Shown piece by piece: positions 17,585-26,740 of a DNA stretch of 64,000 nt; the first letter of the stretch is position 1; each line of letters opens with the position of its first letter. The notes beneath the pieces were generated by a model. That model had not been told where the DNA came from. It ran no database searches and saw only the letters and a list, made by a program, of their open reading frames with translations. A program made the position numbers and the translations under genes. Source of the stretch: Paenibacillus polymyxa (GTDB taxonomy: Bacteria; Bacillota; Bacilli; Paenibacillales; Paenibacillaceae); the NCBI RefSeq assembly GCF_001719045.1, contig NZ_CP015423.1, positions 124,001 to 188,000 of the forward strand, read 5' to 3'.

Positions 17585-18310
17585 ATGAATATTGAAGTAT
17601 GGTCTGATTATATGTGCCCATTCTGTTATATTGGCAAACGCCGTTTGGAGCAAGTATTACAGCAATTTCCACATCGCAATGAGGTGCAATTGACATTCAA
17701 GAGTTTCGAATTGAACCCGGATGCTGTGAGAGATAGCGGTAAAACGATCAATGAAGAACTATCCGCTAAATATGGGGTCAGTCTGCAAGAGGCTCAGGCT
17801 ATGAATGATCGAATGAACGAAAACGCACGCTCTGCGGGTCTTGATTATAATATTCATGCCATGGTGCCGACGAACTCTCTTGATGCTCACCGCTTAACAC
17901 TTTGGGCTCAAACACAAGGCAAAATGCTGGAGCTGAGCGAGCGTTTATTCCAGGCTGTATTCATCGAAGGCAAGCATACAGGGGATCATGAAGTGCTGGT
18001 AGCGCTGGCTACTGAGGTTGGTTTGGATCAAAAGGAAGCGGCTGCTATATTAGCCAGTGATCGTTTTACCGACGAAGTTAGAGCTGATGAATCCGAAGGC
18101 GCTGAGTTAGGTGTTCAGGGTGTACCATTCTTTGTATTTGATCGAAAATTTGCTGTTTCTGGTGCCCAGCCGGAGGAAGTATTCCATGATGCGCTTCAAA
18201 AAGCATGGGATGAACGCTCACCTTTCACCATGATAAGCGGCAGCTCGTCCAAACAAGATGCAGGTGGTATATGTACCGATGAGGGTTGTGAGCTTCCAGG
18301 TCGTGAATGA
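17585..18310 (+). CDS. DsbA-family thiol oxidoreductase, FrnE type
   Basis: A 241-residue cytoplasmic protein with a thioredoxin fold interrupted by a helical insertion, as in FrnE. The redox motif CPFC is at residues 11-14 (WSDYMCPFCYIGKRRL), and the cis-Pro region is GVQGVPFFVFDRKFAVSGAQ near residue 176. No signal peptide is present, so it acts in the cytosol. FrnE proteins take part in disulfide handling or polyketide modification; the substrate here is unknown. Two extra cysteines near the C-terminus (GGICTDEGCELPG) may form a second redox or metal site. Confidence 0.88.
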   Translation: MNIEVWSDYMCPFCYIGKRRLEQVLQQFPHRNEVQLTFKSFELNPDAVRDSGKTINEELSAKYGVSLQEAQAMNDRMNENARSAGLDYNIHAMVPTNSLDAHRLTLWAQTQGKMLELSERLFQAVFIEGKHTGDHEVLVALATEVGLDQKEAAAILASDRFTDEVRADESEGAELGVQGVPFFVFDRKFAVSGAQPEEVFHDALQKAWDERSPFTMISGSSSKQDAGGICTDEGCELPGRE

Positions 18311-18340
18311 AGATTATCTATTCCCTAGATAAATTTTAAA

Positions 18341-18379
18341 AAGCGTGCCAGCACCCAATTAAACCTGAGGCTGGCACGC
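18341..18379. terminator. Bidirectional terminator
   Basis: A 10-bp stem GCGTGCCAGC and its complement, with A- and T-rich flanks, lies between the convergent DsbA-like and SDR genes. Confidence 0.8.
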
Positions 18380-18388
18380 ATCTTTATT

Positions 18389-19177
18389 TTATAACGATTT
18401 AATCATTCCGCCATCCACAAGGATGGTGCTCCCTGTCAAATAGGATGAAGCTGAAGACGCCAGAAAAGCAACAACTTTACCGAACTCTTCAGGCTCTCCA
18501 TACCGCCCCAATGGAATGCCCTCTTTTGCTTGTTTACGAACCTGATCCGTCGTTTGCTGGGTTTTCTCAGCTCGATGCTCGTCCAAGCTACGCACGCGAT
18601 CGGTTGCAATTCTCCCCGGTGCTACAGTATGTACCAGAATATTATGAGGAGCTAATTCCAGAGACAATGTTTTCGCTAATCCAGCGACTCCCGTACGTAG
18701 CGTATTTGAAATGATTAACCCCGGAATTGGCTGTTTAACTGAGGAAGAAGCAATATTTAAAATCCTACCGTTTTGTTGTTTTTTCATATAAGGTAACACC
18801 TCACGGATCAACCTGATATGACTAAGTAAATTTTGTTCAAAGGCCTGTATCCACACTTCATCTGTAAAATCATCAAAGGTACCGGCAGGAGGCCCACCCG
18901 CATTGTTAACCAAAATATCAACAGTGCCAAACAAATCAGCTGTACGGCGGATGGCCTGGGAGATATGTTCTGGTTTTGTTACATCGCAAACTACATATTC
19001 AACGCGGCCACTCGCTGTTTCCAGTAATTCCGCCTGCGTCCGCTGAAGCTCTGCTTCGTTCCGTCCTGAAATGACGACATTCGCACCCTCGCGTGCCAGC
19101 TCCCGTGCGCTTGCCTTGCCGAGTCCTTTACTGGAACCTGCAACAAAGGCTATTTTTCCAGTTAATCCTAAATCCAT
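18389..19177 (-). CDS. SDR-family protein lacking the usual YxxxK pair
   Basis: A 262-residue Rossmann-fold protein. The nucleotide motif AGSSKGLG (about residues 13-20) and NNAGG (91-95) are present, and the C-terminus LTGSTILVDGGMIKSL is typical of FabG-like enzymes. Where the catalytic YxxxK should be (about residues 157-161) it reads SNTLR after the serine cluster ASSS. This matches a known SDR subgroup that resembles ketoacyl-ACP reductases but lacks the standard tetrad. It may bind NAD(P) without normal reductase chemistry or use other residues. Confidence 0.85.
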   Translation of the reverse strand: MDLGLTGKIAFVAGSSKGLGKASARELAREGANVVISGRNEAELQRTQAELLETASGRVEYVVCDVTKPEHISQAIRRTADLFGTVDILVNNAGGPPAGTFDDFTDEVWIQAFEQNLLSHIRLIREVLPYMKKQQNGRILNIASSSVKQPIPGLIISNTLRTGVAGLAKTLSLELAPHNILVHTVAPGRIATDRVRSLDEHRAEKTQQTTDQVRKQAKEGIPLGRYGEPEEFGKVVAFLASSASSYLTGSTILVDGGMIKSL

Positions 19178-19321
19178 CTATGACACTCCCTTTTCTCAGT
19201 GTTCTCTATTTAATTGTACACATGACCAGCACATAATGCGAATAGCTTGGTAGTATCATGAAGGCTATCTATCTTCTCACCATTAAAAAGAATACGAAAT
19301 CATTAATTGCAAGGGTAAAAC

Positions 19322-19355
19322 AAAAAGGCCTGACATTTAGTCAGGGGCCCTTTTT
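19322..19355 (-). terminator. Terminator of the stalk-domain protein gene
   Basis: CCTGAC and GTCAGG form the core stem, extended by AAAAAGG and CCTTTTT, ending in a T-run on the minus strand 30 bp after the stop codon. Confidence 0.7.
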
Positions 19356-19384
19356 GCTTCAAAATTTTGTTTGTTTACAACACG

Positions 19385-20389
19385 TTATGATGTTGATGTA
19401 GTAGTTGTTGTTGGCTGCTCGTATACAACAACGGACTGGCTCTCAGGCTCCCATTTAACATTTGTCCCCAAGGCCTCTCCGATTACCCTTACAGGTACCA
19501 TTGTCGTCCCATCCACTATGGATGCTGGCTGCTCGATAGAATACGGCTGACCGTTAATATATGCTTTCGGACTGTTAACAAATAATTTGACGGACACGCC
19601 GTTACGGGTGACAATAACAGCCTTTTCTTTCGGATCCCAGGAAACCTTTGCATCCAAAGCTTCGGAAGCTGTTCTAAACGGAACAAGTGTGGTCCCCTTG
19701 CGGTTAATCGGTTTGGCATCGTACTCTTCACCATTCACGAACAGCTTCATACCCGACGGCCGTCCAGCTTTCTTCGAGAATTCACCGAGCTTTTTGTAGC
19801 TGTCCAGGTCGGACACATTAGCCAGTACCGCCTCCTCCTGCATGTATACGGCATCTGTCACATTTCCGTTTTCAGCCAGTAGCTCAGCTGCTTCAGTCAG
19901 TGCTTTACCAGAATTCCGAATCAATTCAAGTTCAGCAACCTGCTCTGGAGTCAAACGGTCCGGGTATTTCGTAAGCAGCAGATTCGCAATAACAGCTCCT
20001 GCCGGCTTATCCTTTGTATTTTCTACCGCGTGAAGCAGACCCTTGTAACCGTTGCGTCCCTTGTGACCATTATGGTCTTTGGACTCCTCGTACGTATCAT
20101 CCGTTACTGCAACAGGTTCGGTTTTTCTGATTTCTGCGTGTTTTTCTTTTTTACTGTTTTCATCCTTTTTACCGGATGCTTTGTCCTTTTGTTTTTTGGA
20201 CTGATCATTGTCTGAGTCATGGGGATTGATTAGCTCTTCCCCGCTCTTTTCATTCCCGTCTTTAACAGACGTCTTTGCTTCCTGTTTGTTCTCCTGATCA
20301 TTTCCGCGTCCCTGCTTGGCTTCAGCGGTTCCCGCTGCCAATCCCAAGACCAGTATACACGCTAGTAAAGCTGTCCAAGTGTTTCTCAT
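19385..20389 (-). CDS. Secreted protein with copper amine oxidase-like stalk domains
   Basis: A 334-residue exported protein. A signal peptide ends near AGTAEA (residue 24). Residues about 25-95 are a highly charged Lys/Asp/Glu linker; 105-215 form a helical segment containing repeated Glu-Leu heptads; and 225-325 hold two copies of the copper amine oxidase N-terminal (stalk) domain with the markers GTTLVPFRTASEALDAKV and GTTMVPVRVIGEALGTNV. Such domains are abundant in Paenibacillus and probably bind cell wall or polysaccharide; they carry no oxidase activity. The ATG at 20389 follows AAGGAGG. The linker resembles spacers that cross the wall. Confidence 0.85.
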   Translation of the reverse strand: MRNTWTALLACILVLGLAAGTAEAKQGRGNDQENKQEAKTSVKDGNEKSGEELINPHDSDNDQSKKQKDKASGKKDENSKKEKHAEIRKTEPVAVTDDTYEESKDHNGHKGRNGYKGLLHAVENTKDKPAGAVIANLLLTKYPDRLTPEQVAELELIRNSGKALTEAAELLAENGNVTDAVYMQEEAVLANVSDLDSYKKLGEFSKKAGRPSGMKLFVNGEEYDAKPINRKGTTLVPFRTASEALDAKVSWDPKEKAVIVTRNGVSVKLFVNSPKAYINGQPYSIEQPASIVDGTTMVPVRVIGEALGTNVKWEPESQSVVVYEQPTTTTTSTS

Positions 20390-20642
20390 GATGCGATTCC
20401 TCCTTATAGTAAAGACCGGGCTCAAATGTCCCTAGATGTATTAACGGCTTCTCTAAGCTGATTTTTTATCTTTTCTTTAACTAATGTGTGAGACACCAAT
20501 ATAGCCGCAGTCCAGATTGCCAAAAACCACTATAAAATTTTATTATACGCCTAACCTATTTACACAGTATAATGAGAATTACACATGCATTTTTTAAGTA
20601 TCAGCCTTTACATTCGCATAATAGAAAGAAGATGAAACAGAC

Positions 20643-21560
20643 ATGTTCGGCACCATTCTTTTGGACGTTGTTTTACCTATTTTTGTACTTATCGGTTTTG
20701 GTTGTATCATGCAATATTATTTTCGACTGGATTTGTATACCTTAGCTAAAATCAATTTTTACTATATCACCCCCGCAGTTGTGTTTACGGGTCTTTATAA
20801 TTCGGAAATTTCTTTAATGCTCATGGGTGAGGTTTCACTTTTTTATGCCTTGTACATAGCTATTCTGTACGTAATCAGCACTACCGTCGCCAGATCTCTG
20901 AAATACAGTCCCGGAATGCGTGGAGCTTTTACAAATAGTGTAATGCTAGATAATTCAGGAAATTATGGTCTGCCAATCAATCAGTTGGTGTTCAAAGGTG
21001 ACCCTTTGGCCATTTCCGTTCAAGCTCTGATTATGACCTTTCAAAGCTTTGTCACATTTACATACGGCACTTTTGTTGTGCAAAACGGCAAGGCCAATAC
21101 TCGAAAAATATTAATTAATTTTTTAAAAATGCCTGTTCCCTATGCGCTTGCGCTAGGTTTGCTCCTAAATCTGCTGCATAGTCCATTGCCTAATTTACTG
21201 GCTGAACCTTTGAATTATATTAGTCAGTCGATGGTTGCCGTGGCTCTGCTTACTTTGGGAGCACAAATTGTGCAATATCCCTTTCGTTTGCGCCGGACAG
21301 CCGTGTACATCAGTATGGTACTACGCCTGATTGCTGGTCCAATAGTCGGTTTTATGCTCGTCTTGCTGCTGGGTCTTAAGGGGATTCCCGCTCAAGCCTT
21401 GCTCATTGCATCGGGTATGCCTACCGGTGTTAATACAAGTATTTTGGCGGAAGAATATAAAAATGAACCCGATTTTGCCGCACAAACAGTATTACTTTCC
21501 ACGATTGTGAATGTCATTACGATGACCCTGTTAATTTCAGCATCCCGTCATCTTGTTTGA
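20643..21560 (+). CDS. AEC-family (auxin efflux carrier-like) transporter
   Basis: A 305-residue membrane protein with about ten hydrophobic segments arranged in two halves around a polar linker. The N-terminal pattern LPIFVLIGFGCIMQYYFRLD and the AGSMPTxxN-like LIASGMPTGVNTSILAEEYK are typical of AEC carriers such as the Bacillus MleP and YwkB proteins, which move malate or other small organic acids. The ribosome binding site is weak (AAGAAGATG). No linked metabolic gene shows the substrate. Confidence 0.85.
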   Translation: MFGTILLDVVLPIFVLIGFGCIMQYYFRLDLYTLAKINFYYITPAVVFTGLYNSEISLMLMGEVSLFYALYIAILYVISTTVARSLKYSPGMRGAFTNSVMLDNSGNYGLPINQLVFKGDPLAISVQALIMTFQSFVTFTYGTFVVQNGKANTRKILINFLKMPVPYALALGLLLNLLHSPLPNLLAEPLNYISQSMVAVALLTLGAQIVQYPFRLRRTAVYISMVLRLIAGPIVGFMLVLLLGLKGIPAQALLIASGMPTGVNTSILAEEYKNEPDFAAQTVLLSTIVNVITMTLLISASRHLV

Positions 21561-21842
21561 GGTGTATGATCAATATAAAAAATGGATTAGAGACGCTTTT
21601 TGTCTAAGGACACGAGCGTTTCCTTTTCAAGATAAAAGAACATATGTTCCCATTTAGTATTTCCTTTTTCTACTTACAGTGGTGTGTTTGTTTTGTGGAT
21701 ATCGTATGCGAGAAAGAGTTTTTTTCTATTATGAATTTTTCATATAGTGAAATAATTATGCTCTTTGAATCTCTATTATCTGCCTGTTTTCAATTTGTCG
21801 TTGCTTTTTCCCCAAAAAAGAATGCGGGACAACAAGGTCATC
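21561..21842. other. Intergenic region after the AEC transporter gene
   Basis: AT-rich, with only a 68-codon frame (21644-21850) of biased composition and no ribosome binding site. It contains the left copy of the 35-nt repeat at 21724-21758. Confidence 0.5.
21724..21758 (+). repeat. Left copy of a 35-nt direct repeat flanking the xyloglucanase gene
   Basis: 33 of 35 positions are identical to 25298-25332, the first 23 without mismatch. The repeat contains the inverted motif TATGAATTTTTCATA. The two copies lie 3574 bp apart and bracket the GH74 gene with its terminator and cre site. Confidence 0.85.
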
Positions 21843-21875
21843 AAAAATAAAGCCAGCTCACTCATTAGAGTGGCT
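21843..21875 (-). terminator. Probable terminator of the xyloglucanase gene
   Basis: On the minus strand CACTC-TAAT-GAGTG with an outer AGC/GCT extension is followed by TTTATTTTT. Confidence 0.5.
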
Positions 21876-21900
21876 GACTTAGGATTATCCTTATTAAGGT

Positions 21901-24900
21901 TTAGGGCTCAATTCCCCATTGCTTGCTTCCAGACAGGTAAGCGGTTATTTTAGCAGAATCTTGTAAACTGTTTGCTGTGGGATTAAATGAATAATCATCG
22001 GTTTGTGTGTAACTGCTCCAGTCCTCTTTGGATATCCGGGTTTGCAACTCCACACTTTGACCAGGCTCTAAAGAACCCGCAGCCGATTTAAACCCGATTT
22101 CTGCATAAGAATCTGCCCCTTGCTTCGCATTGAATAATGTTTTGAAGCTAGCAATCACATTCCCTGTACCGACGCTCGACCAATCCGTGAAGAAATTTTG
22201 TGCTTTCTCCCCGTTAATGGTGTAATAATAACGCAATGTCACATCTGCTAGGGAAATTGATGAGGTTCCCGTATTGGTTATTTTAAATTTGGAACTGATT
22301 GTATTGCTTGTGGCGGATACATTCCCATTGAAGGCTTGCACCTTCAGGACGCCCTCGCCTGTTCCCGGCTCACTTGGCGTATCCCCTTTCACCGTAATCG
22401 TGAACAACGCATCAGTGCCTGTACTAAAATGGAAGTTGAGCGTGGTCTCTCCTTTAGGAAGTTTCGATAAATACTTGTTAGTAAGAACGACCGTTTCTTC
22501 ACTAACCGTATAATCTTCACCCTTGTTCAGCACCACGCTCCCCTGCTTGATCGCTTCTAGCGTATTACCGTTAAGTGTAAGCTTGACAGTAATATCGGTA
22601 TTGTTGTTATCTACTCCATAGGTTGCAGTCGTTGGTGTAATACTTACTTGCCCGGTAGATGGCTGATCACCACCCACACGATCTGCCACCAGAATGCCGC
22701 GGCCATTCGTTCCCAGATAAGCACGTCCGTAAACCCGAGGGTCCCCAATAATTTTGGTCACTCGAGCATATTGATGCTTGTCATCATTAATGCGCGCCCA
22801 GTTTGCGCCAGCATCGTCCGAACGATAAAATCCACGTGTACCATCAATTTTACCAACGATAAATACCGCTGCATTCGTACGGTTCGGCGCTGCCTTACCA
22901 AAGCCTACAAAATCCGCTTCCTGCACATTAGAGAGCTTGGTGAACGTAGCGCCAGAATCCTTGGAATGCCATAAGCCATATGGCCCTCCATCCTCGGAGC
23001 CTCCGGCGAACCATACATCTCCTTCTGTTCCTCGTACAGCATCAATATCAGCATTGCCTGCTGTCGGTAAGCCAGTTACCGCTGATGGCGTAAAGGATAC
23101 GCCTCCATTGGCGCTCACATATATTTTCCCGGAGGCAAATGCGTAATATTTATTAGGATTCACTCGATCAGAGACGATCTTTGCATTCGCTGGAATCCCT
23201 GTGCTTGCTGTCCATGCGTTGCCGCCAGTTTTGGAGTAGAACACACCTTTGTCCGATGTACTCCAGAGCAAGCCATTCCCATCTGCCGCTACGGCGATGC
23301 TGCCTCCTCCTGCTGTACCGGAAGGCTCGCTATTTGCCTTATACCAGTTGGCTCCGCCATCATTGGAAAAACCGATGGATTTGGCATTTGGATCTTTTTT
23401 ATAATCCGCTTTACCTACCCGGGCCATAAAAGAAGGATTCAGCTCAGCATAATCGATGCTTTCGCTGCTTGTAAAGGTCGGATTATCCAGCATTTTAGCT
23501 GGAGCCTCGAATAGATCGTCATGCCTGAAACCAGAGACATCACCTACTGCGCTCACCAAAGGCGCGCCAACTGGAGGGCTCACCAAATCCAAAATCGCTG
23601 TTTCCTCTACCCCTTTAGCGGCTACCGAAATATCCAGCTTTCCACCTTTATCCCAATTGGTCAGATTTTTAGAGCCATAAATCGTAGCTCCCGTGCCGTA
23701 CAGCATATGGTCTGAATTAAACGGATCTATCTCCAGATCTCCGATCATCCACCCTAGCTTGGGCGATACTTCCGGTGGAGCAGGATTGGCATTGAAAGTC
23801 AGCCAAGGCGCACCGCTTATATCCAGATTGTATTTCAGCTTGCGAGACGGATAACCATCGAATTCCCAAATAGGACTCCAGGTTGCCCCACTATCCGTGC
23901 TGCGGTAAATCGTTTCATCCGGCCACCAGGCATTCAAGGTAGCAACCATAAGTGTACCTGGCTTCTGGGCATCCACCGTCAGTCCACCATATCCAAAATG
24001 ATTGTCCGCGCTGCTGCTACCAATAGGGCTAATGTTAGTCCACTGCCCGCTTGCTGTATTCAATTTCCACAGTTCACCCTTTGTTCCGTCATATGGACCA
24101 GCTCCATCGCTATAAGAAATATACAAGTTGCCGTCCGCTGATAAAACGCCGTGATGTGGCAAATAGCCCGTAGGCTGCCCCGCTATAGCAGACCAGGTTG
24201 TCCCGCCATCTGTACTGCGATAGACACTTTGCTTTTTATCTGCAACACCTACATAGATCGTCTGCGTTGCTTTACTGGAAGAGCCTGTTTTTTTGTCAAA
24301 GGTAATCCAGGCCAAACCGACAATGTCGCTGGTATATTCATTGGAAGGGTCCTGTACATACGTCCCTGGATTCGGGAAACTGCTCACCTTGCTCCAAGTT
24401 GCTCCGAAGTCAGAGCTTTTCCATAGTCCATTACCACTTCGAGCTCCAAAGAACAAAATATTATTCTTATTTGGATCAATCGTCAGACGTTCACCCATTG
24501 AACGCCCCGGCATATTGCCCCCCACCTTAAAAGGAAGCTTGGTTGTCTGCCACGTATTGCCCCTGTCGGTGGAACGCATAATCTGCCCGTTTTCTTTATC
24601 CCATGAATTAGTATACGTACCTGTAGCTATATATACACGATTCGGATCAATAGGATCGGTCGCCAGTGCATCGACACCATTTTTGTTCCAATCCTCCCAG
24701 CCCACAGAATCCGTCAGCGGAATCCAGCTCTCATTGGCAGCATTCCAGCGGTAAGCTCCTCCAATATCTGTACGGGCATAGATTAGGTCTTTTTCCGTTT
24801 CATTAAAAATAATGCCAGGTACAAAACCACCACCTCCACCCGTAACGACACTTTTCCAACTGTAATCGTCACTTGGAGCAGCATGAGCCGGTGCTATCAT

Positions 24901-24972
24901 TCCTGTCCAGGAAGCACCCGCTACCACAAGCGCCAAACAAGCAATTCTCAACCTGTTTTTTGCCTTAGTCAA
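21901..24972 (-). CDS. Secreted GH74 xyloglucanase with X2 and CBM3 modules
   Basis: A 1023-residue extracellular enzyme that cuts the glucan backbone of plant xyloglucan. The signal peptide ends at APAHAA (about residue 32). The catalytic part (about 35-730) is the double seven-bladed propeller of GH74, with many STDxGxTW blade motifs. Candidate catalytic acids are D69 in YARTDIGGAYRW and D478 in VGDVSGFRHDDL, spaced as in Clostridium thermocellum Xgh74A. A CBM_X2 (Ig-like) module covers about 740-830 and a family 3 cellulose-binding module about 845-1023, as in other Paenibacillus XEG74 proteins. The TTG at 24972 was chosen because AAGGAGG is 9 nt upstream; the TTG at 24981 touches it. A cre site upstream suggests glucose repression. 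Confidence 0.93.
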   Translation of the reverse strand: MTKAKNRLRIACLALVVAGASWTGMIAPAHAAPSDDYSWKSVVTGGGGGFVPGIIFNETEKDLIYARTDIGGAYRWNAANESWIPLTDSVGWEDWNKNGVDALATDPIDPNRVYIATGTYTNSWDKENGQIMRSTDRGNTWQTTKLPFKVGGNMPGRSMGERLTIDPNKNNILFFGARSGNGLWKSSDFGATWSKVSSFPNPGTYVQDPSNEYTSDIVGLAWITFDKKTGSSSKATQTIYVGVADKKQSVYRSTDGGTTWSAIAGQPTGYLPHHGVLSADGNLYISYSDGAGPYDGTKGELWKLNTASGQWTNISPIGSSSADNHFGYGGLTVDAQKPGTLMVATLNAWWPDETIYRSTDSGATWSPIWEFDGYPSRKLKYNLDISGAPWLTFNANPAPPEVSPKLGWMIGDLEIDPFNSDHMLYGTGATIYGSKNLTNWDKGGKLDISVAAKGVEETAILDLVSPPVGAPLVSAVGDVSGFRHDDLFEAPAKMLDNPTFTSSESIDYAELNPSFMARVGKADYKKDPNAKSIGFSNDGGANWYKANSEPSGTAGGGSIAVAADGNGLLWSTSDKGVFYSKTGGNAWTASTGIPANAKIVSDRVNPNKYYAFASGKIYVSANGGVSFTPSAVTGLPTAGNADIDAVRGTEGDVWFAGGSEDGGPYGLWHSKDSGATFTKLSNVQEADFVGFGKAAPNRTNAAVFIVGKIDGTRGFYRSDDAGANWARINDDKHQYARVTKIIGDPRVYGRAYLGTNGRGILVADRVGGDQPSTGQVSITPTTATYGVDNNNTDITVKLTLNGNTLEAIKQGSVVLNKGEDYTVSEETVVLTNKYLSKLPKGETTLNFHFSTGTDALFTITVKGDTPSEPGTGEGVLKVQAFNGNVSATSNTISSKFKITNTGTSSISLADVTLRYYYTINGEKAQNFFTDWSSVGTGNVIASFKTLFNAKQGADSYAEIGFKSAAGSLEPGQSVELQTRISKEDWSSYTQTDDYSFNPTANSLQDSAKITAYLSGSKQWGIEP

Positions 24973-25144
24973 TGAATTCAACCTCCTTCTTCATTATCAT
25001 TTGAATATGCGAGTCATTTTGAGATCAAAGTAATCAGCCGATTCTGAATACGTTCCTATCGTTATCGTTGCTTCTCACAAATCTGACAAATGTTTTCTCA
25101 GGCTCACCCCCATTCAACCAATATATACGGTGTAATACTCGTTT

Positions 25145-25158
25145 TGTTAGCGCTTACA
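25145..25158. promoter_or_regulatory. CcpA cre site upstream of the xyloglucanase gene
   Basis: TGTTAGCGCTTACA fits the consensus TGWNANCGNTNWCA at all positions and lies 173 bp upstream of the TTG start, so the enzyme is probably repressed on preferred sugars. Confidence 0.75.
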
Positions 25159-25297
25159 TAGATGTCTTGCTCAATAGATTCGTCATCTTTTTTTCATTTC
25201 CTTGTGTGAAAAATCAAGATAATGCAATATTATCTCCTGCTCCTCAGCTTATAATATGAGGTTTGGACTTCCTTCAGAGTTAACACCTTTTATTTAA

Positions 25298-25332
25298 TTC
25301 TATTATGAATTTTTCATATAATGAATTAATTA
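25298..25332 (+). repeat. Right copy of the 35-nt direct repeat
   Basis: Partner of 21724-21758, same orientation, two mismatches. It lies beyond the cre site, so the repeated unit encloses the gene and its control region. Confidence 0.85.
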
Positions 25333-25374
25333 CTTCATTTTCATTCTTTATGGATGTCAAAATACTTTGATTTA

Positions 25375-25400
25375 CAACAAAAAACCGCGCATAGCGCGGT
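25375..25400 (-). terminator. Terminator of the M20 amidohydrolase gene
   Basis: A GC-rich 7-bp stem (ACCGCGC and its complement, loop ATA) is followed by TTTTTTGTTG on the minus strand. Confidence 0.75.
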
Positions 25401-25453
25401 TCCAGCTTACATTGCTTCCGTTAATACTGTCGTCAGTCATAAACATATGCATA

Positions 25454-26626
25454 TTATTGCAAGTATTCAAGCGCCAAAGCTAAAAATATATGTCCTGAGA
25501 CGAGCAATGCTCGCTCATCAAAATCAAAGTGAGGATGGTGATGAGCAAAATGCGTTCGTTCGTCCTCATTGCGTGCACCCACATGAATGAATGCTCCCGG
25601 TCGCTGCTCCAAATAATAAGCAAAATCCTCTGCTCCCATGACCGGCTTCAAATTCAAAAAAGCGTCTGCTCCATACAGTCTGCCAATGAGCTCGCGTACA
25701 CGTTCCGTTTCGGCTTCGGCATTCACCAAAGAAGGATAGCCATTCAAATAGTCAATTTCGTATCCGGCATGATAAGCCTCAGTCAACCCCTTGACGATAC
25801 TGCGAATTTCATTCTCGACTTCCTTACGCACTTCCTTATTGAACGTACGTACAGTCCCTTCAATTTTGGCCTTATCTGCAATCACATTAAAGGCAGTTCC
25901 AGCTTGAAATACCCCAATCGTTAACACTGCTGATTCAATAGGGTCCACCCTGCGACTAACCACCTGCTGCAACCCGTTCACAATTTGACTGCCGATAACA
26001 ATAGAGTCCACCGTCTGATGCGGTCGTGCGCCATGCCCGCCTTTACCGTTGATCTGGATCGTAAACGCGTCGACAGCCGCCATCGCAGGCCCACTCTTTA
26101 ATCCAATTTTACCAAGCGGAATTTCAGAGGCGAGGTGAATACCGTATACCGCCTCTACCCCATCCAGACAGCCATCCTCAATCATAAACTTGGCTCCACC
26201 AGGCGGTTTTTCTTCTGCATGTTGAAAAATAAACACAAGCTTTCCCTTCAAGGCCTCACGGTTATGGCTCAATACGCGTGCCACTCCAAGTAACGCAGCC
26301 GTGTGACCATCATGTCCGCAGGCATGCATAACACCCGAAACGGTCGATTTATAAGGCACATCCTTTTCATCCTGAATGGGAAGCGCATCAAAATCAGCAC
26401 GAAATGCAATCGTTCTACCTGGCTGACCGCCTTCTAAAAACCCGAGCACACCGTTTCCACCCACATTCGTTCTTACCTCAATGCCAAAAGAGCGCAATTG
26501 ATCGGCGATAAATGCAGACGTATTCGTTTCTTCAAAAGAAAGCTCGGGATGCTGATGTAGATGTCTTCTCCACGCAATCAGCTCTTGTTCACCATCTTTT
26601 AATTCCTGAACCCATTTTTCTAGCAT
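25454..26626 (-). CDS. M20-family N-acyl amino acid amidohydrolase
   Basis: A 390-residue cytosolic metallopeptidase-like hydrolase of the hippurate hydrolase/AmhX group, which releases amino acids from N-acyl conjugates. Metal ligands and catalytic region are seen in MHACGHDGHTAALLG (about residues 100-115), the catalytic glutamates in FQHAEEKPPGGA, and the lid domain in NGKGGHGARPHQTVD. The C-terminal histidine is in RTHFAHHHPHFDFDE. There is no signal peptide. It is a single-gene unit with its own terminator. Amino-acid specificity is not visible. Confidence 0.88.
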   Translation of the reverse strand: MLEKWVQELKDGEQELIAWRRHLHQHPELSFEETNTSAFIADQLRSFGIEVRTNVGGNGVLGFLEGGQPGRTIAFRADFDALPIQDEKDVPYKSTVSGVMHACGHDGHTAALLGVARVLSHNREALKGKLVFIFQHAEEKPPGGAKFMIEDGCLDGVEAVYGIHLASEIPLGKIGLKSGPAMAAVDAFTIQINGKGGHGARPHQTVDSIVIGSQIVNGLQQVVSRRVDPIESAVLTIGVFQAGTAFNVIADKAKIEGTVRTFNKEVRKEVENEIRSIVKGLTEAYHAGYEIDYLNGYPSLVNAEAETERVRELIGRLYGADAFLNLKPVMGAEDFAYYLEQRPGAFIHVGARNEDERTHFAHHHPHFDFDERALLVSGHIFLALALEYLQ

Positions 26627-26740
26627 AATACCCTCTTTTCCTATTGAATTTATATGCTTCTATCCTTATCTTACCATGAACGGCCTGTAGAATGTAGTTC
26701 TTTTATCATGCTGATAGTAGATCAAAGGGGTGTCTTGAAC

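Larger units (their letters stand above)
24973..25453. other. Regulatory region between xyloglucanase and amidohydrolase genes
   Basis: About 480 bases without a gene. It holds the xyloglucanase ribosome binding site, a cre site (25145-25158), the right repeat copy (25298-25332) and a terminator (25375-25400). A sigma-A promoter is not clear; TATATA near 25118 is a possible -10 element. Confidence 0.6.

Noticed and set aside
21644..21850. 68-codon plus-strand frame with hydrophobic residues
   Set aside because: No ribosome binding site, Phe/Ser-biased as expected of AT-rich DNA, and it spans a repeat copy.
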